Assembly: GCF_000421285.1 (NCBI RefSeq)
Contig: NZ_ATWO01000002.1
Span: forward strand, 62,001-126,000
Direction: 5' to 3'
Origin: Desulfotignum balticum DSM 7044
GTDB lineage: Bacteria; Desulfobacterota; Desulfobacteria; Desulfobacterales; Desulfobacteraceae
Length of the DNA stretch: 64,000 nt
The stretch's first letter is position 1, and every line of letters starts with the position of its first letter. This document shows positions 60,929 to 64,000 of this stretch, piece by piece. Below the pieces are notes generated by a model. It made no database searches, was not told the DNA's origin, and saw only the letters and a program-made list of their open reading frames with translations. The position numbers and the translations under genes are program-made.

Positions 60929-61864
60929 TTATTCAGGGATCTGGTAAAAAACACCTCGGTTCTGATGCACGGAAATAATTTTATTTTCAGCGGTCATCAC
61001 ATCCAGGTATTTGTTGATTTCGCTCACGTGCAGGCCCAGGATGGTGGACAAATCATCCAGGGTGCAGGGCCGGCGGGCAATGGTTTCCATGATGGCGGCT
61101 TCCATGTCCTGCCGATAGGCTGCCACCTGTTTGCGCTTCGGGGCCGCAGCAATGATTTCCGCGGCCCCGGGATCCAGGTATTGGGCAATACGCTGTAATT
61201 CTTCAAAAGACGCCCCTTTCAGGTCTGTCACCGTGCCCGGACGATCCAGGGTGTTGAGCTGGATGCATTCAGGATGGAGTTCATGAATGACTTTTTTCAG
61301 GGCTTTCAATTCATCTTCGTGGTCATTGTATCCCGGCAAAATAAACACTTCCAGACGAAACCGGCCTTTGAACATTTTTCTGAATGTCATCAATCCGGCC
61401 AGATGGGCATCCAGGGTCAGATCCCCATGGGGGCGGTTGATTTTTTTGAAAACCGGTTCCGTTGCCGCGTCCAGGGAGGGAAGCACCACATCGGCCGCCA
61501 TCAGCGCCTCTCTGACTTGTGGATCGTGCAGCAGCGTGCCGTTGGTCAGCACGGCAACCGGTATCTTGGGCCGTTTTTGCTTGATAAATGTGAGCACCTC
61601 TTTGATGCAGGTGTTCAACGTTGGTTCACCGGAACCGGAAAACGTGATGTAATCCGGGTCCGGGTTATGGGAAAAATAATGGGTAAGCTCTTGTTTGACG
61701 CGGTCTAAACGGACGTATTCCCTGCGATCCAGAGTCAGGCGATTGGTGCGGCCCACTTCACAGTACACACAGTCCAGTGAGCAGACTTTCCGGGGCACCA
61801 GGTCGACGCCTAAAGAAATACCCAGCCGCCTTGAAGGAACCGGTCCGAACAGATGATGATACAT
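60929..61864 (-). CDS. Radical SAM protein with C-terminal winged helix
   Basis: A 311-residue radical SAM enzyme. The SAM-cluster motif is CSLDCVYC (C-x3-C-x2-C), preceded by the PSRRLGISLGVDLVPRK start typical of the YfkAB/COG0731-like group, and TFSGSGEPTLN and ILPGYNDHEDE complete the barrel. Residues about 240-311 are a winged helix, possibly nucleic-acid binding. The substrate is unknown. It heads a minus-strand set with the VanX-like and cupin genes and is divergent from cobB. Confidence 0.87.
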   Translation of the reverse strand: MYHHLFGPVPSRRLGISLGVDLVPRKVCSLDCVYCEVGRTNRLTLDRREYVRLDRVKQELTHYFSHNPDPDYITFSGSGEPTLNTCIKEVLTFIKQKRPKIPVAVLTNGTLLHDPQVREALMAADVVLPSLDAATEPVFKKINRPHGDLTLDAHLAGLMTFRKMFKGRFRLEVFILPGYNDHEDELKALKKVIHELHPECIQLNTLDRPGTVTDLKGASFEELQRIAQYLDPGAAEIIAAAPKRKQVAAYRQDMEAAIMETIARRPCTLDDLSTILGLHVSEINKYLDVMTAENKIISVHQNRGVFYQIPE

Positions 61865-62016
61865 AATAAAAAATTCCTGTTAAAATCCGGGGTTGATGCC
61901 GTGCCGATTCATTTTGGCACGCCTGACTTCTTTTTATACCCGGGCAAAGGAACATGGCAAGGGTTTTATGGGGAGATTCAAACAAATTGGGGTGAAACCC
62001 GGAAAAAAAAATGGTA

Positions 62017-62036
62017 GGGTATTTTTTTGAATACCC
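62017..62036. repeat. Small hairpin upstream of cobB
   Basis: Arms GGGTATT and AATACCC with a T-rich 6-base loop, about 40 bases upstream of the cobB start. No B12-box (riboswitch) sequence is found in this 211-base region. Confidence 0.35.
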
Positions 62037-62075
62037 GGACCTAATTGTGCGAATAACAAAAAGGGAGATGAATCA

Positions 62076-63539
62076 TTGAAAGGGATTGTCATTGCAGCCA
62101 CGGGCAGTGGTGCCGGAAAAACCACACTGACCCTGGCCATTCTGGCCTGGCTGCGTGCCAACGGGTTGAAGGCGGCCCCGTTCAAAGTGGGGCCGGATTT
62201 CATCGATCCGGGCCACCATGCCCGTATTGCCGGCCGGACCAGTTATAATCTGGATTCCTGGATGCTGTCAAAAACTTACAACCGCGGGCTGTTTCATGCC
62301 CGGTCCAGGGGGGCGGATCTGGCAGTGGTAGAGGGGGTCATGGGCCTGTTTGACGGGTATGATGCCATAACGGAAACCGGGTCCACGGCCCAGATGGCCA
62401 AATGGCTGGGCCTGCCCGTGCTGCTGGTGGTGTCTGCCAAAGGCAAGGCCAGAAGCGCGGCCGCCGTGGTCAAGGGATTTGAAACCTTTGATCCTGAATT
62501 GACCCTGGCCGGGGTGGTGTTCACATTTACCGGCAGCGACCGGCATTATGCGTATCTCAAAGAAGCCGTGGCACAGAGCTGCACCACGCCCTGCCTGGGG
62601 CACCTGCCCCAAAACGAGGCGCTGATCATGCCGGAACGCCACCTGGGCCTGACCACGGCAGATGAACATATCATTTCAAGCACCACGATCGATACTCTGG
62701 TTGCCATGGTGGATCAGCATATGCACATGCCCCGGCTGATCCGGGATCTGCCGGAACTGCCGGACCCCGGCAAATCCCGGGATTATGACACCCCATGGCA
62801 GACAAAACCAAAAAGTGCAGACAATCAAAATACAGGAACGCCCTTTTTTTGCGATCCGCCCCGGATTGCCGTGCCCAGGGACAAGGCGTTCTGCTTTTAT
62901 TATCCGGACAATCTGGCCATGCTGGAACATGCCGGGGCCTGCCTGGTTTATTTTTCCTTGCTGGCAGATGATCATCTGCCTGAAGACATCGATGGGATCT
63001 ACCTGGGAGGTGGATATCCCGAGCTGTTTGCAGACACATTGTCGGGCAAAACCCATCTGCAGTCTGAAATCAAATCCTGCAGCCGAAACCGCATGCCCAT
63101 TTATGCCGAATGCGGCGGGTTCATGTTTCTGTGCCAAAAACTGACCCTTGCCGATTCTGTTCACCCGAAAATCATGGCAGGATGTTTTGATTTGGAAATC
63201 TGTATGTCTGAGACGCTTCAATCTCTGGGTTACCGGGAAGTGACCCTGACAAAAAATTCAGTGATCGGTGCAAAAGGCGTGCAAATCCGGGGCCATGAAT
63301 TCCATTATTCGTCCATTAAGACCGACAACGACGTTTGTGACCATGTGTTTGAAGTCACGACCCGGGCCGGCCAGGATGTGCAGGTGGCCGGATATCAGAA
63401 AGATTTGACCCTGGGATCATATCTGCATGTGCATTTCGGTTCCAACCCGGAAGTGCCCCGCTGTTTTGTGGCTCATTGCGCGGATTTCAGGCACCGGCGC
63501 CTAAAAAATATAGAGACAACCTCTGTCCCCATCATTTAA
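62076..63539 (+). CDS. cobB: Cobyrinate a,c-diamide synthase
   Basis: A 487-residue CobB/CbiA-type enzyme that amidates the a- and c-side chains of cobyrinate. It has an N-terminal ATP site (ATGSGAGKTTLTLA), VEGVMGLFDGYD, and a C-terminal class I glutaminase domain with the catalytic Cys in YAECGGFMFL and late His in HVHFGSN. The start is TTG 62076 with GGGAG about 9 bases upstream. An ATG at 62068 opens only a three-codon frame (Met-Asn-His) whose stop overlaps the TTG. It is separated from the cobU-cobS cluster and convergent, by 8 bases of overlap, with the permease gene. Confidence 0.93.
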   Translation: MKGIVIAATGSGAGKTTLTLAILAWLRANGLKAAPFKVGPDFIDPGHHARIAGRTSYNLDSWMLSKTYNRGLFHARSRGADLAVVEGVMGLFDGYDAITETGSTAQMAKWLGLPVLLVVSAKGKARSAAAVVKGFETFDPELTLAGVVFTFTGSDRHYAYLKEAVAQSCTTPCLGHLPQNEALIMPERHLGLTTADEHIISSTTIDTLVAMVDQHMHMPRLIRDLPELPDPGKSRDYDTPWQTKPKSADNQNTGTPFFCDPPRIAVPRDKAFCFYYPDNLAMLEHAGACLVYFSLLADDHLPEDIDGIYLGGGYPELFADTLSGKTHLQSEIKSCSRNRMPIYAECGGFMFLCQKLTLADSVHPKIMAGCFDLEICMSETLQSLGYREVTLTKNSVIGAKGVQIRGHEFHYSSIKTDNDVCDHVFEVTTRAGQDVQVAGYQKDLTLGSYLHVHFGSNPEVPRCFVAHCADFRHRRLKNIETTSVPII

Positions 63540-64000
63540 ACACCAGTTTGTTCAATGCCAGCAGCACCAGATAGACAATCCCGCTCAACACGATAATGGT
63601 CGGGCCTGACGACAGACTCAGGCTGTAGCTGATGCCTAAGCCCGTCCAGGTGAAAACGGCACACAGCAGCACGGAGTACAGCATCATCTGCCACAGCCTT
63701 CGGGCATAAAATCCCGCAATGGCAGGAGGAATGGTCAACAAAGCGATCACCAGAACAATGCCCACGATCCGCACCAGCAAGACAACGGTCAAAGCGGTGA
63801 GTACCAGAAGAAACAGATAGAAAAACGTGGTGTTGATCCCCCGCAGCAGGGTAAACTCGGTATCGAAACACACCCCGAAAAACTGATTGAAAAAAATCAC
63901 CACCACCCCCACGATCACCAGATCCAGGCCGATCACAAACCACAGGTCTTTTTGTGAGATGAGCAGGATATCCCCGAATAAATAGGAACTGAGGCTGAAA
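63532..64000 (-). CDS. Metal ABC transporter permease (ZnuB/MntB family), 5' part beyond the window
   Basis: The C-terminal about 156 residues of a multi-span permease; the frame stays open to the window edge, where it still reads LFGDILLISQKDLWF, so the GTG at 63936 is not the true start. Segments VALLTIPPAIAG-like (ALLTIPPAIAGFYAR) and LGISYSLSLSSGPTIIVLSG fit the ABC-3 metal permease family (zinc, manganese or iron). The partner ATPase and binding protein should lie beyond 64000. It overlaps cobB by 8 bases. Confidence 0.85.
   Translation of the reverse strand, partial: FSLSSYLFGDILLISQKDLWFVIGLDLVIVGVVVIFFNQFFGVCFDTEFTLLRGINTTFFYLFLLVLTALTVVLLVRIVGIVLVIALLTIPPAIAGFYARRLWQMMLYSVLLCAVFTWTGLGISYSLSLSSGPTIIVLSGIVYLVLLALNKLVFK

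Noticed and set aside
61913-61930. Possible sigma-54 promoter (TGGCACG) upstream of cobB
   Set aside because: The required GC is not found 10 bases after the GG.
61865-62075. Cobalamin riboswitch upstream of cobB
   Set aside because: No B12-box; only two small hairpins are seen.

Overview
The window looks like chromosomal DNA of a strictly anaerobic, probably sulfate-reducing member of the Desulfobacterota (Desulfobacteraceae-like). This is inferred from gene content: a tungsten/molybdenum aldehyde:ferredoxin oxidoreductase, a single-chain pyruvate:ferredoxin oxidoreductase, rubrerythrin with a PerR/Fur-type regulator, transhydrogenase, a large cobamide assembly and salvage set including the remodelling enzyme CbiR, and many Cys-rich Fe-S proteins. 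Coding density is high, with many 4-base ATGA overlaps. I see no rRNA, tRNA, CRISPR array or insertion sequence.

Layout. 0-4.4 kb: Fe-S protein, HD-domain protein, a divergent Cys-free Crp/Fnr regulator with a perfect FNR-type box, and aldehyde oxidoreductase. 4.5-9 kb: hisD, hisS, aspS. 9-10.9 kb: minCDE on the minus strand. 11-13.2 kb: DAHP synthase and aroB behind a consensus promoter and a structured leader. 13.2-16.8 kb: peroxide-type regulator, rubrerythrin, trxA, trxB, bamD, rpmB. 16.8-27.2 kb (minus strand): cobU, cobS, cobD, cbiB, cbiR, ispG, proS, rsh and a PIN-PhoH protein, closely packed. 27.3-31.1 kb: a NifA-like sigma-54 activator, a MaoC dehydratase and an M23 peptidase. 31.2-38.3 kb (minus strand): PFOR and a three-gene transhydrogenase whose beta subunit has two NADP-binding domains in tandem. 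38.5-39.7 kb: an apparently split RdgC. 40-43.5 kb: dnaN and gyrB, overlapping. 43.5-45.7 kb: an alanine-type aminotransferase and a divergent DapB.

45.7-49.4 kb is the most unusual stretch. It is an AT-rich insertion holding a translationally coupled two-gene cassette: a small HEPN-like protein and a 900-residue protein with two P-loop NTPase modules, the first with the KGGVGRT variant. It is followed by a frameshifted remnant of the C-terminus of an AlbA_2/Schlafen-type (COG2865) protein. This is my leading candidate for an undescribed defence or conflict system.

49.4-54.7 kb returns to GC-richer metabolic genes: thioesterase, flavin reductase, a frameshifted DUF1566 gene, a pterin-binding methyltransferase-like protein, a GMC-type oxidoreductase and panE. 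54.6-64 kb holds a nucleoside transporter (minus strand), a cstA operon with a good sigma-54 promoter and an ArsA/Get3-like ATPase, a minus-strand radical SAM, VanX-like and cupin set, cobB (cobyrinate a,c-diamide synthase), and the 3' part of a metal ABC permease that runs off the window.

The genes link into a few themes: pyruvate/ferredoxin/NAD(P)H electron flow (PFOR, AOR, Pnt), cobamide synthesis and salvage, oxidative-stress defence (PerR-like, rubrerythrin, thioredoxin), and chromosome maintenance (dnaN, gyrB, RdgC-like, Min).
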